Below, piece by piece: positions 33,832 to 41,537 of a stretch of 64,000 nt of DNA (position 1 is the first letter of the stretch; each line of letters starts with the position of its first letter). A program made the position numbers and the translations under genes. The stretch is taken from NCBI RefSeq assembly GCF_030068545.1, contig NZ_JASJOR010000035.1, forward strand, positions 1 through 64,000, read 5' to 3'. The DNA comes from Xanthocytophaga flava (GTDB lineage: Bacteria; Bacteroidota; Bacteroidia; Cytophagales; 172606-1). The notes below the pieces were generated by a model. It did no database searches, was not told the DNA's origin, and was given only the letters and a program-made list of their open reading frames with translations.

Positions 33832-34632
33832 ATGTTTGAAAATCTTTCACCTCGCCGCCAGGAACAACTTCAAGCCTTTGACCGCTTGTTGACTATTATG
33901 GATGAATTACGAGAGGGTTGTCCCTGGGATCGCAAACAAACCATGGAAAGTCTCAGACATCTGACCATCGAAGAAACGTATGAATTGTCAGATTCTATAC
34001 TCGAGAATGATCTTACAGAGATAAAGAAAGAGTTGGGTGACATTGCTCTTCATATTGTTTTTTATGCAAAAATTGCCTCTGAAACCCAGGCTTTTGATAT
34101 TGCAGATGTACTCAACTCTGTCTGTGAAAAACTGATTTCACGTCACCCACATATTTATGGAGATGTAAAAGCAGACAATGAAGAACAGGTAAAGCAAAAC
34201 TGGGAACAGTTGAAACTAAAAGAAGGTAATAAATCCGTATTGGCAGGAGTGCCCGGTTCATTACCAGCTCTGGTGAAAGCCATGCGTGTTCAGGAAAAAG
34301 CCAGAAGTGCCGGATTTGACTGGGAAGAAAAACATCAGGTTTGGGAAAAGGTAGAAGAAGAGATCCAGGAATTTAAAGAGGCCTTTAACGAAAGTGGTGA
34401 GGTTCCCTCGGAAGCTGCTGAGAAAGAATTTGGAGACTTGCTATTTTCACTAGTAAACTATGCCCGCTTTATAGACATCAACCCCGAAACTGCGCTGGAA
34501 CGCACTAACAAAAAGTTTATCAAACGGTTTAACTATTTGGAAGCAGAGGCCAAAAAAATAGGCAAAGGCCTACAGGATATGACACTCGCCGAAATGGACG
34601 TATTCTGGGAAGAGGCAAAAAAGCAGGAGTAA
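33832..34632 (+). CDS. mazG: Nucleoside triphosphate pyrophosphohydrolase MazG
   Basis: The 266-residue protein has the two tandem MazG domains of the long form. The first begins LREGCPWDRKQTMESLRHLTIEETYELSDSI (split here as CPWDRKQT near 31-38 and TIEETYEL near 45-52) with the ExxE metal ligands and KKELGDIALHIVF; the second has GFDWEEKHQVWEKVEEEI and EFGDLLFSLVNYARF. It hydrolyses NTPs to NMP and pyrophosphate and helps clear aberrant nucleotides. It is followed by the GreA-like gene 66 bp downstream on the same strand, which may share the transcript. Confidence 0.94.
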   Translation: MFENLSPRRQEQLQAFDRLLTIMDELREGCPWDRKQTMESLRHLTIEETYELSDSILENDLTEIKKELGDIALHIVFYAKIASETQAFDIADVLNSVCEKLISRHPHIYGDVKADNEEQVKQNWEQLKLKEGNKSVLAGVPGSLPALVKAMRVQEKARSAGFDWEEKHQVWEKVEEEIQEFKEAFNESGEVPSEAAEKEFGDLLFSLVNYARFIDINPETALERTNKKFIKRFNYLEAEAKKIGKGLQDMTLAEMDVFWEEAKKQE

Positions 34633-34698
34633 CTTTCTGAAACACCACTTATATATACTAGTGGCCAATGTATCACCAGAATTTTAAATACCAATTTC

Positions 34699-35160
34699 TT
34701 GAACACTTCGATAGAATTAAAAAAACAATTATATGCTCATTGCTTAGAGTATGTAACCCAACGTATAGATACAGCGAAACAGGCAATGGAAGCAGCTCAA
34801 ACTGCAGCTAATGAAGAGTCTAAAAGCAGTGCGGGAGATAAATATGAAACTACCCGTGCCATGATGCAGATTGAACGAGACCGCCATGCAGCTCAACTGG
34901 CAGAGGCACTTAAACTCAAAAAAGAACTGGACTCTCTTAATGTAGACAAACAATATGACAAAGCACAGGCTGGTAGTTTGGTTATTACTGATCAAAACCG
35001 TTTTTTTCTTTCTATTAGTGCTGGCAAAATTACGCTTAACAAGATAGACTACTTTGCTGTTTCCCTTAATTCGCCTATTGGAGTCCAGCTACTTAATTTG
35101 AAAGCTGGAAACGAATTTCATTTTCAGAACAGAGTTATTCAAATTAAAGAAGTTATTTGA
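34699..35160 (+). CDS. GreA/GreB-like small protein with TTG start
   Basis: The 153-residue product has an N-terminal coiled coil (about 5-80, LKKQLYAHCLEYVTQRI and SSAGDKYETTRAMMQIERDRHAAQL) and a C-terminal beta-rich part (about 90-153, GSLVITDQNRFFLSISAGKI). This matches a Bacteroidota group often labelled 3-oxoacyl-ACP synthase in databases, which it cannot be; the plan resembles GreA/GreB transcript-cleavage factors without the acidic tip being evident. The start is TTG; the first in-frame ATG would delete about 28 conserved residues. A clear terminator follows the stop. Confidence 0.75.
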   Translation: MNTSIELKKQLYAHCLEYVTQRIDTAKQAMEAAQTAANEESKSSAGDKYETTRAMMQIERDRHAAQLAEALKLKKELDSLNVDKQYDKAQAGSLVITDQNRFFLSISAGKITLNKIDYFAVSLNSPIGVQLLNLKAGNEFHFQNRVIQIKEVI

Positions 35161-35195
35161 GTATTCTTCTCTTACTTATTAGTTAGGCTAATCAA

Positions 35196-35236
35196 ATATA
35201 CCTCTGTCCTGCTGAAAGACAGAGGTATATTTTTTT
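35196..35236 (+). terminator. Rho-independent terminator after the GreA-like gene
   Basis: Arms ATATACCTCTGTC (35196-35208) and GACAGAGGTATAT (35218-35230) pair perfectly with a 9-nt loop and run into a T-stretch to 35236. It ends the mazG/GreA-like unit. Confidence 0.9.
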
Positions 35237-35274
35237 CTATAATCTCTGGGTAAGATATCAGCTCTCACCTTACT

Positions 35275-35817
35275 ATGATTAAAATGGAAAAAAAGAAAAC
35301 GCAAGCATTTGATTATAGCCTTGATTTTAAGAAGACAGACTTCCGGCAACATCCGGAATTGTATCGTCCGGGAGTAGGAGAGCAGGGAGTTCTGCTGGTA
35401 GAACCTTATAAGTCCGAGATATTACCTCATTGGCGATTCAAAACGCCAGCAATTGCAGAGGACTCTGCCAAGAAGATTTTTGAGTTATTTCAACAGTATC
35501 TGGCCCAACTGGACTTTGTAGGAGCTGATATGGCCCGAAAATTCCTTCAGATGGGCTTTACCAGAGCACGCAGATATGCTAACTATAAAGGTGGGCGCAA
35601 ATATGCTCAGATACAGTCCAAGGACACAACAATACTTCCCTATCCCTACTCCAGTGGTAGCCAATATAAAGGCAATCCTGTTAACACTCGCCAAAGTGAT
35701 GCTGATACAAATGAAAAAGCTCAGGCTGCTGCTATATTCAAGGAATACTGGACAAAGGCTAAAAGCAATCCGGAATATCTTCATCTACGAGATATATTCC
35801 TTCAAAAGTATACCTGA
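35275..35817 (+). CDS. DUF4385 domain-containing protein
   Basis: The 180-residue protein is a full DUF4385 member: FDYSLDFKKTDFRQHPELYR, GEQGVLLVEPYKSEILPHWR, DFVGADMARKFLQMGFTRARRYANYKGG are close to the family consensus and cover most of its length. The tail is rich in Lys. No signal or membrane segment is present. The family has no known activity; phage and bacterial members exist. The ATG at 35275 or the one three codons later (35284) may be used. It is bounded by a terminator upstream, so it has its own promoter. Confidence 0.85.
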   Translation: MIKMEKKKTQAFDYSLDFKKTDFRQHPELYRPGVGEQGVLLVEPYKSEILPHWRFKTPAIAEDSAKKIFELFQQYLAQLDFVGADMARKFLQMGFTRARRYANYKGGRKYAQIQSKDTTILPYPYSSGSQYKGNPVNTRQSDADTNEKAQAAAIFKEYWTKAKSNPEYLHLRDIFLQKYT

Positions 35818-35939
35818 ACCAATCTACCTCTCAGAATAAGTAATTATGGAGCATATCCTATTTTAACCGTGTAAATACATACCAGACAGAAATTCTAGAA
35901 TATATTTTTTCTTTCTACTAACTTTATTTGTATAGTTAC

Positions 35940-36305
35940 TCAGTCAGATATCTTCATGGAATATACAAGAGCGGATATTTCATTAAGCACTTCGATTAAG
36001 TCTTTAGAACCAGTTGCATTGTAGGCTTTTACAAGTGAGAGTCGTATTATTCTTTTCCTCCAGCTATACATTTCATCTTTACACAATTGATCCACTGCCA
36101 GAATAATATTCTCCTTAACTAGTAATAATAGCTCATGAAAATCGCCATTACCTACTCCATCTTCTGCATATATTAAATCCAGCATCTGACTGGAACTAAC
36201 CGGGACATTTTCTAACTGATTGTTTTTATTTATGATTTTGGCATTTGAGAATGCCCACTTAACAACTATCTCATAAAATTGTGCATAGACCTCATCCTTG
36301 TTCAT
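35940..36305 (-). CDS. Small hypothetical protein, family A copy 1
   Basis: I do not recognise this 121-residue protein. It is helical, without signal or membrane segment. It aligns over its length with the protein of 37742-38098: both have YExxxKW near the start, QMLxLIxAE around residues 40-50, a K/R-rich RR/KRxI segment near 83-88 and a VLNEI/LDQV-A-VY ending. They are paralogues. The upstream sequences also match (AAAATGAGTG...TTAGTA...ACGGTGG), so a gene plus promoter was duplicated. The neighbours are two copies of a second small family. No function can be inferred; regulatory, immunity or phage-derived roles are all open. Confidence 0.7.
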   Translation of the reverse strand: MNKDEVYAQFYEIVVKWAFSNAKIINKNNQLENVPVSSSQMLDLIYAEDGVGNGDFHELLLLVKENIILAVDQLCKDEMYSWRKRIIRLSLVKAYNATGSKDLIEVLNEISALVYSMKISD

Positions 36306-36471
36306 GAATTCCTCATTTTAGATAAATAAAACCTATTAAATAAAATGAGTGGGTTAGTAAAATACTTTTATAGACGGTGGTTTACTGTAAATTTTCCCTA
36401 CTTAATTAATAATTCCCTACTTAATTAATAAGCAAACGGATAGCTTTGTGAACAAGCAATTGTTCTTTTGT
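36306..36471. repeat. Upstream region of family A copy with 19-bp tandem repeat
   Basis: Two identical 19-bp copies of TTCCCTACTTAATTAATAA lie end to end (36394-36412 and 36413-36431). The TTAATTAA core is itself palindromic. Nearby 36343-36380 shares AAAATGAGTG, TTAGTA and ACGGTGG with 38129-38155. The repeat lies between the starts and ends of two minus-strand genes and may be regulatory for the family A gene. Confidence 0.6.
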
Positions 36472-36795
36472 TCAGGACTCAGTAGCATTAAGAAAATAGT
36501 CTATTGCACTAAAAGCTAACGTAGTCATCTTTGTAAAAACTAAGCTATCACTTTTTCTTTCTTCTTCATCGTAATACTTTTCAGTTAATTCTTCTGATTT
36601 AAGCAGCAATTCAGTTGTCTTCTTTTTGATCTCATCTATGCCAACCAGATTACTTTCATAAGACTCAACTACAGCCAGTGCAGTCTTGAGATGCTTTTGT
36701 AGATCAATATGAGCATATTCTTCATCTCTGCGTTTGATCACATAATTAATATTATCTATCAGTTCTTGCAATTTTTCTCTTTTGTCTGTGTTCAT
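36472..36795 (-). CDS. Small hypothetical protein, family B copy 1
   Basis: This 107-residue acidic, helical protein is unrecognised. It is a paralogue of the protein at 36877-37206: both have an ExY-x-HIDL or YNDL stretch near 26-32, ALAVVESYE or ALRVIETYE near 44-52, an IK-x(5)-ELLLKS/ELLQRS segment near 60-72, and end with AIDYFLxxT. The last, hydrophobic part might be a partner-binding helix. The two copies are adjacent with 81 bp between them and lie between the two family A genes. They have no signal peptide. The arrangement suggests inverted duplication order A-B-B'-A'. Confidence 0.7.
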   Translation of the reverse strand: MNTDKREKLQELIDNINYVIKRRDEEYAHIDLQKHLKTALAVVESYESNLVGIDEIKKKTTELLLKSEELTEKYYDEEERKSDSLVFTKMTTLAFSAIDYFLNATES

Positions 36796-36876
36796 TTAGT
36801 CTACACTTAAATAAGGAGAGTTCACTCTTTAGCTCCTTTAATCAATAAATCACCATCACTACGTTATTTCTTATGC

Positions 36877-37206
36877 TTAAGTTTTAGTTCGTTCAAGGAA
36901 ATAGTCTATTGCTCCATATATACATGTAAGCATTTCCGCAGATGTCAGACTTTCCTCCATATGTTCTTTACTTCTAGTACCAACATCTTCATACACCAGT
37001 TGCCTGGACCTTTGTAGTAATTCTCTCGCTACATACTTAATCGAGGAGATGTCTTTCTGACTATCCTCATAAGTTTCAATTACTCTCAAGGCAACTTCAA
37101 TAAATCCATCCAGATCATTATAAGTATACTCTTCTGTAGGATATTGCATCATTTCGTCCATCCTATTTCTAAGACTTGTAAGTATTTCTCTATCTTCTGT
37201 ATCCAT
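36877..37206 (-). CDS. Small hypothetical protein, family B copy 2
   Basis: This 109-residue protein is the second member of family B (see the pattern YNDLDGFIEVALRVIETYE and GAIDYFLERT). It is more divergent at the N-terminus (MDTEDREILTSLRNRMDEM) and has a longer linker. It is soluble, acidic and probably helical. It lies between family B copy 1 and a decayed reading frame on the same strand. The sequence difference from copy 1 is large enough to mean an old duplication, so both copies have probably been kept by selection, which is inference. Function unknown. Confidence 0.7.
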   Translation of the reverse strand: MDTEDREILTSLRNRMDEMMQYPTEEYTYNDLDGFIEVALRVIETYEDSQKDISSIKYVARELLQRSRQLVYEDVGTRSKEHMEESLTSAEMLTCIYGAIDYFLERTKT

Positions 37207-37741
37207 ATTGAACTATCATAAAATGGTAAGTAATAGACTTTCATCTTATTGTTCGGGGTGGTTTCTCACTAAAAGTGGGCAAATGGTAACCTATTTAATT
37301 ACTCACTTTCGGATAAGTATTAAGAATTAAAAAAATGAAACATTTGCAATCCGTATACTGACACTAATTTTACTATTGATTTTTAACCATTTTTTGTCTC
37401 TACATCATTTCCGGGCAATTGTATCTCTTCTGTTAGTTCCTGTTCGATGTTGCCTAGTATTTCAGCGTTTTGAAAATTTAACTTACTTAGATTCTGAATG
37501 TTGATGATTACTGGTATGCGTAATTAAAAAAGTGGTTAATCGGTAATAGTGGTGAGACTTTCGTCTTCGTTTAGATCTTTCTTTTTTCGGCCTTTGAATT
37601 CTCCATTGCCTCTAATACTATTTCTGATTTTAAAATATTCGGATTGTCCATCCTGGATATAAGTAGGAGGGTACTTTCAAATTTCTTTTTTCTTACTTCA
37701 TTCTTGATTGAGCAAGCTTGTGAGTACTTATTGATTATTCC
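37207..37741. other. Gene-poor stretch with a decayed reading frame
   Basis: No intact gene. On the minus strand an ATG at 37651 opens 26 codons (MDNPNILKSEIVLEAMENSK and a short tail) before a stop; the next frame continues DLNEDESLTTITD, and a third stretch to 37383 (IQNLSKLNFQNAEILGNIEQ and EIQLPGNDV) also reads as protein-like. These read as one gene broken by frame changes and stops. Confidence 0.4.
37383..37651 (-). pseudogene. Decayed gene between family B and family A copies
   Basis: Three consecutive minus-strand frames carry plausible protein sequence that breaks at frame changes: ATG at 37651 (LKSEIVLEAMENSKAEKR), then KDLNEDESLTTITD, then a stop-to-stop stretch ending at 37383 with IGNIEQ/ELTEEIQLPGND-like sequence. 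The continued Glu/Lys-rich helical composition across the breaks is the reason to call a pseudogene. Family unknown; identity to other genes of the island was not seen. Confidence 0.35.
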
Positions 37742-38098
37742 TCAATTATCTCCAAAATAGACTTCAGCTACAACCTGATCAAGGATACTTACTAGCTTTT
37801 CGGATGATTCGGCTTTGATCGTTTTTGTAATCAAGTCTGCTATCCATCTCCTTTTGGATTCGTATAGGTTTGTTTGATACAATACAGAGAAAGCCAAAAG
37901 CATTTGATTGGCAACTACCTGCATGCGTTTGTCTATCAGATCCGGACTTTCTAATGTGCGTTCAGCATTAATCAGTTCCAGCATCTGATGGGCACTTACA
38001 TCCTGACCTTCTATATATGGATTTGCTTTTTGGTTATTTTCATATATCCATTTAATAAGCAGCTCATAGAGCATCCCCGAGGTTTGTTCGTTTCTCAT
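37742..38098 (-). CDS. Small hypothetical protein, family A copy 2
   Basis: The 118-residue protein is a paralogue of the one at 35940-36305. Shared landmarks are YELLIKWIYENN, SAHQMLELINAER, NQMLLAFSVLYQTNLYESKRRWI and a VSILDQVVAEVY ending. No signal peptide or membrane segment is present. Its upstream DNA (38129-38155) has the same AAAATGAGTG..TTAGTA..ACGGTGG elements as family A copy 1, which suggests a shared promoter or regulator site. It is the last intact member of the A-B-B'-A' series. No domain is recognised and no function is proposed. Confidence 0.7.
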   Translation of the reverse strand: MRNEQTSGMLYELLIKWIYENNQKANPYIEGQDVSAHQMLELINAERTLESPDLIDKRMQVVANQMLLAFSVLYQTNLYESKRRWIADLITKTIKAESSEKLVSILDQVVAEVYFGDN

Positions 38099-38487
38099 TT
38101 CGCACTCAATTAGAAGTTGTTAAATTCTAAAATGAGTGAATTAGTATAACGGTGGTAGCAATTAAAAGAGTTTTCTTTTTACTATAATTCTTGCTGTCTT
38201 TCATGCAAGACTTCAATCAAATCATCTTTATTATCGACTACATTAGGTTTCAGCTAATAGATCTCTGGCGCCATTTCTTACTATCTTCACTTTAAATAGA
38301 TGACCTTCTTTACCATATACCTCACAATAATATTTGGCTAGATATTTTCGAAGTATATATAAATTTTGACACTCTAAATATAACTTTAAATACACTAAAA
38401 ATGCAAGAAGTAAGCAAGCCACGAAAGATATTCGAGTATTTCAGTACGCAGATTCGACTGTAAATGAGGGATGAATTCTTATAAGCT
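38099..38487. other. Stretch with family A upstream elements and a decayed frame
   Basis: 38129-38155 has the AAAATGAGTG...TTAGTA...ACGGTGG elements also found before the other family A gene. The rest is taken up by the decayed minus-strand frame 38182-38440. Nothing else is visible. Confidence 0.45.
38182..38440 (-). pseudogene. Decayed gene fragment downstream in the island
   Basis: A minus-strand stop-to-stop frame (38440 to 38243) without ATG reads FVACLLLAFLVYLKLYLECQ, then KYYCEVYGKEGHLFKVKIV. A one-base frame change near 38243 continues NVVDNKDDLIEVLHERQQEL to a stop at 38182. Joined, these resemble a short protein with one hydrophobic helix and a charged tail. It is best read as a broken gene; no family was recognised. 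Confidence 0.3.
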
Positions 38488-38634
38488 ATGAAAATGACTA
38501 AGTCAACTTACTATGGAAAATTAAAGTTTGGCAACTGGACCAAACAGGAAGAAGACTGGCTAATAGGATGGGCAAAAAGGAACGGTATGCCGGATAGTAA
38601 AATGCAGAAAAATCAACAATCAGTAACAGAGTAA
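38488..38634 (+). CDS. Small 48-residue hypothetical protein
   Basis: An ATG at 38488 opens 48 codons to TAA at 38632-38634. The product is basic and aromatic (TYYGKLKFGNWTKQEEDWLI), with a pattern of alternating charged and aromatic residues that is not typical of spurious frames. It converges with the gene at 38642-38992. A hairpin formed by their 3' ends makes both proteins end in SVTE. Whether it is translated is uncertain, and no family is known. Confidence 0.4.
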   Translation: MKMTKSTYYGKLKFGNWTKQEEDWLIGWAKRNGMPDSKMQKNQQSVTE

Positions 38635-38657
38635 TCTTTTCCTATTCTGTTACTGAT
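38619..38657. terminator. Convergent terminator inside both gene ends
   Basis: Arms ATCAGTAACAGA (38619-38630) and TCTGTTACTGAT (38646-38657) pair perfectly with a 15-nt loop. The arms lie in the last codons of the 48-residue plus-strand frame and of the minus-strand gene at 38642-38992. Confidence 0.65.
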
Positions 38658-38992
38658 CCGGAAGCAGGCTTGTCTGTTTCGTCATATATCTCCAGCAATC
38701 TTTCCAACTCATTTGCTGGTAGAGTTTCTAACTGTATGATGAAAGGAGCATATGATCTAAGATCAGCATTAAACTGAAGCGTAACGTCTAACAACTCACG
38801 GATTATCTCTAGTTGTTCTTTTGCTTGGTGTAGTTTACGGATCTGTGAAAGTGAAATAGGTAAGCTAGCAACTTTATGGCAAGCAAGTGATTTACGGAGA
38901 TAGTCACAAAAGAGAGAATAGGCCTCCCGATCCTTTAACATGAATTTAACAGAATTTAATAAAATAATGTCCAGTAAATTTTGACGCATCAC
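38642..38992 (-). CDS. Hypothetical 116-residue protein
   Basis: I do not recognise this protein. It starts MMRQNLLDIILLNSVKFML, is helical throughout with Leu-rich stretches (AKEQLEIIRELLDVTLQFN, LETLPANELERLLEIYDE) and lacks a signal peptide. It shows no clear similarity to families A or B, though size and composition are alike and it lies at the end of the same island on the same strand. Its stop overlaps a terminator hairpin shared with a small convergent frame. It could be a regulator or a partner protein; nothing in the sequence decides. Confidence 0.55.
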   Translation of the reverse strand: MMRQNLLDIILLNSVKFMLKDREAYSLFCDYLRKSLACHKVASLPISLSQIRKLHQAKEQLEIIRELLDVTLQFNADLRSYAPFIIQLETLPANELERLLEIYDETDKPASGSVTE

Positions 38993-39329
38993 AGTATAGC
39001 ATTTTTAGCAGACAGGCACACAGCACAATACTACAAGACATAAAAAATAATACCTCTCAGATCTCTGGCTCTGAGTGAAATAGAGAATTGTGTAGCTCGC
39101 CCGAAGATGCGTCAGGTAAACGACAAAACGCATGAGATCTTATGGGTATTTGTAGCCCCACCTATTCAGAAGAAAAAATCTAAATCCACAAAAAGGGAAA
39201 AGGGAGAGATCCGAAAGCCATCTCTGTATTTAAGAGCATGAACATACATCGGGCATCCTAATGTGAATAAACAATCCCAAGCCTTGTATAGCTACTCAGA
39301 GTAATCATTACTTTGTTTGTGGCAACCAA

Positions 39330-39509
39330 ATGCGAAGTAAAAGTAGTCAGAATTCGCCTGACAATAAAATTCGTATACTTGAATTACAAGCAAAACAAGT
39401 ATTGAATGCCGTTCAAAGGCAGTTTGCCGTCATTAACGCCTTCCCAAATAACAAGCTCAATCCCCTGTATTGGCAGAAGGTAGAACAAGCAATGACCTTT
39501 TACGGTTAG
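39330..39509 (+). CDS. Small 59-residue hypothetical protein
   Basis: An ATG at 39330 opens 59 codons to TAG at 39507-39509. The product contains NKIRILELQAKQVLNAVQRQ and then FPNNKLNPLYWQKVEQAM, a helical, polar composition that looks coding. The flanks carry no other open sequence. It may be a genuine small gene or a remnant. No family is recognised. Confidence 0.35.
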   Translation: MRSKSSQNSPDNKIRILELQAKQVLNAVQRQFAVINAFPNNKLNPLYWQKVEQAMTFYG

Positions 39510-40056
39510 CTCAAAGCCTATAGTTAATTCCTGCAGGAAGAGCAAATCTGGTCATAAGTATAGTAGTCTAACTATTGGAAATAAACAATCCCGGCACTTT
39601 GTGTCGGGACTGTTTTAAAGCTAGATAGTTACAAAGGGCTGAAACAGCCAGTCGTAAAACTGAACTCATCTTTAATTTACTTAACAATAGCCGAAAACAG
39701 AACAGATAAACAGATCTTATAATCACATAAAATCCGCCTAACCAAGAGAATGCGCAACTTTTGGTGAGCCTGATAATTTCCGCTTTCTGGTAGTGTAAGA
39801 TACACAAAAAATCTCCAAAACAGCGAAAATTTTTCAGGAGTGGAAATGTATCGTTTTTATTTTTGTCTATCTGAACTTCTGGTTATCGGTTAGGGCTTGC
39901 TATGCATCTTAGTAAACTTGTTTAATAAAGGTTACACTCTGGTTATTCCCATTTGTCGTAAAGACTGGTTAACACGTTTGATAACACCTTGTAACCTTTA
40001 GAAAACCATAGCGCGAAAAAACCGAAAATCCGCTAATCCAACACCCTGACAATCAC

Positions 40057-40408
40057 ATGTATTTTGATAAAAGAAACCCTATAGAGGCGATAAGTGGGGA
40101 GCCACATTCAAACACTACCTGGTATTGGATGACACCAACCCCAAAAACAAATAGGATCTATTAGGAAGAAACGTTTAACTATGTAGCACATGAATCTCTA
40201 GAACCACAAAAAACTATTTATCGTGTAATGGCGGATTCATTATCAAACGTATTATCTAAAGCGAAAAGAGAGAACAAACTAAATTCTATAGACACTAAAT
40301 TCTACACACATAAATAGTAAGTTAAATAATACTTATCGAATCACTCATGTAGCATCAGATGCAGATGACAAAATTACGGCTATTGATGGCAGGGTATATA
40401 AACCATAG
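40057..40408 (+). pseudogene. Broken gene with in-frame TAG and frame change
   Basis: An ATG at 40057 opens 35 codons (MYFDKRNPIEAISGEPHSNT, then WYWMTPTPK) to TAG at 40162-40164; the same frame continues 50 more codons (EETFNYVAHESLEPQKTIYR, then VMADSLSNVLSKAKRENK) to 40317. Another frame then reads LNNTYRITHVASDADDKITA to 40408. The protein-like sequence across both breaks supports a decayed gene. Family unknown. Confidence 0.4.
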
Positions 40409-40824
40409 ATGAATACACAATAACTATTCTTACTACAAATAGGATCTTCCTTATAAAAATGTAAATTTCCTCACACGCATAGAAAACACACAAATCCGCT
40501 AAAATACACTTGTATAAATTAAAGTAACTAGCCTTTTCAGATGCTTCTATAAGAGTTGTTTTTAGCTTTCTCTGAACTAGCTAGTTGAAAAGCCAACTCT
40601 GAATACTAAGGCTTACGAGCTCTTATTGTTGATAAGCACACTGTTCCACTGACAAGTATTACTCAGGAACAGATGCATAGTTACCGGAACGTAAAAATCG
40701 CTATATCCGACAAAAGAGACAGTAGTTACAATAGAGTCAACTATAGAAACAGCTGAAACTTCTAAGAAGAAAGGTTCGTAATAGGTTTCAGTATAACAAA
40801 TAAGTAATGATTCATTGTAAAAAG

Positions 40825-40848
40825 CCATCAGTCTCTGGTGGTTTTTTT
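40825..40848 (+). terminator. Orphan Rho-independent terminator
   Basis: CCATCAG (40825-40831) and CTGGTGG (40835-40841) form a seven-base stem with one G-T pair and a TCT loop, followed by seven T residues. There is no intact plus-strand gene before it, so it may be left from a decayed gene or end a small RNA. Confidence 0.5.
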
Positions 40849-41124
40849 AGTTTTACCTGTCCGAATACAAGTAAAGGCTTATGATTTCAACTATATATAA
40901 CATTGTCCCAACAGTTTTCACTTAGGCTTTTGCAAATGAATTAGAAAGGATTTTCCTCTGGAAAAAGACCGTTACTACCACTTAGCATAATAAGAACCTC
41001 AAGTATAATGAGATAATTTAGGGTAAACATAGAAGTTGTTTAGTAAAAAGAAAGGATTTCCAAAAAAGAGTGAATTTTGAGATACGAACCAAAAAATATC
41101 ACTCCAAATGGAAGTCCTTGAAAT

Positions 41125-41415
41125 ATGATCTGTGAAGCTCTATGTGAAAAACAAAAGCCTAAAAAACAAAAAGATAATCAACAATCGACTGATAGACAGT
41201 ATGGTATGCTTTCTTATAATACGACTCCCTATCATTACTTTGATGAACTCTTATATTCGTATCGAACCGTCATTGAGCAGGCCAATGCTTGGCTGGATAG
41301 TTTCAAAGTGTTATTAATTCGATTTGAGACAAAGGCTCATACATGGACATCTCTATTATATATAGCCTTCTCTATTCGTTTTTCACGTAAAATTCAACCT
41401 CTTGATAAATACTAA
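41125..41415 (+). pseudogene. C-terminal remnant of an IS5-type transposase
   Basis: Only the final part of a DDE transposase is present. The segment YHYFDELLYSYRTVIEQANA followed by WLDSFKVLLIRFETKA and IAFSIRFSRKI closely follows the conserved end of IS5-group transposases (the Y-x(2)-RxxxE catalytic region, here with E in VIEQ, and the AWLD-FRxLLxRxExxA motif). The upstream catalytic core is missing: the first 30 or so residues (KPKKQKDNQQSTDRQ) are unrelated. No terminal inverted repeats were found around it. It shows that an insertion sequence once sat in this island. Confidence 0.7.
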
Positions 41416-41537
41416 ACAACTTCAATAGTGGAAAACATGATTCAAAAGAAATTCTAATTTTTAACAGATTGATATTGTCCTACTGTGTGGAAAGCGTTTG
41501 AGCGAATTTTGCATCAAAGTCCGGTACACTATTGACT

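Larger units (their letters stand above)
38993..41537. other. 2.5-kb gene-poor stretch with decayed fragments
   Basis: No intact gene of normal size is present. I see a 59-residue plus-strand frame (39330-39509), a broken plus-strand frame (40057-40408), an orphan hairpin with T-run (40825-40848), and a transposase remnant (41125-41415). Stop codons are frequent in all frames and the rest is AT-rich. The stretch looks like decayed mobile or phage DNA. Confidence 0.55.

Noticed and set aside
39568..39807. Minus-strand 79-codon frame in the gene-poor stretch
   Set aside because: No domain, Cys/Phe/Leu-rich in a way typical of reverse-strand AT-rich DNA.
40613..40828. Minus-strand 71-codon frame
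   Set aside because: No family features, and it overlaps the orphan terminator.
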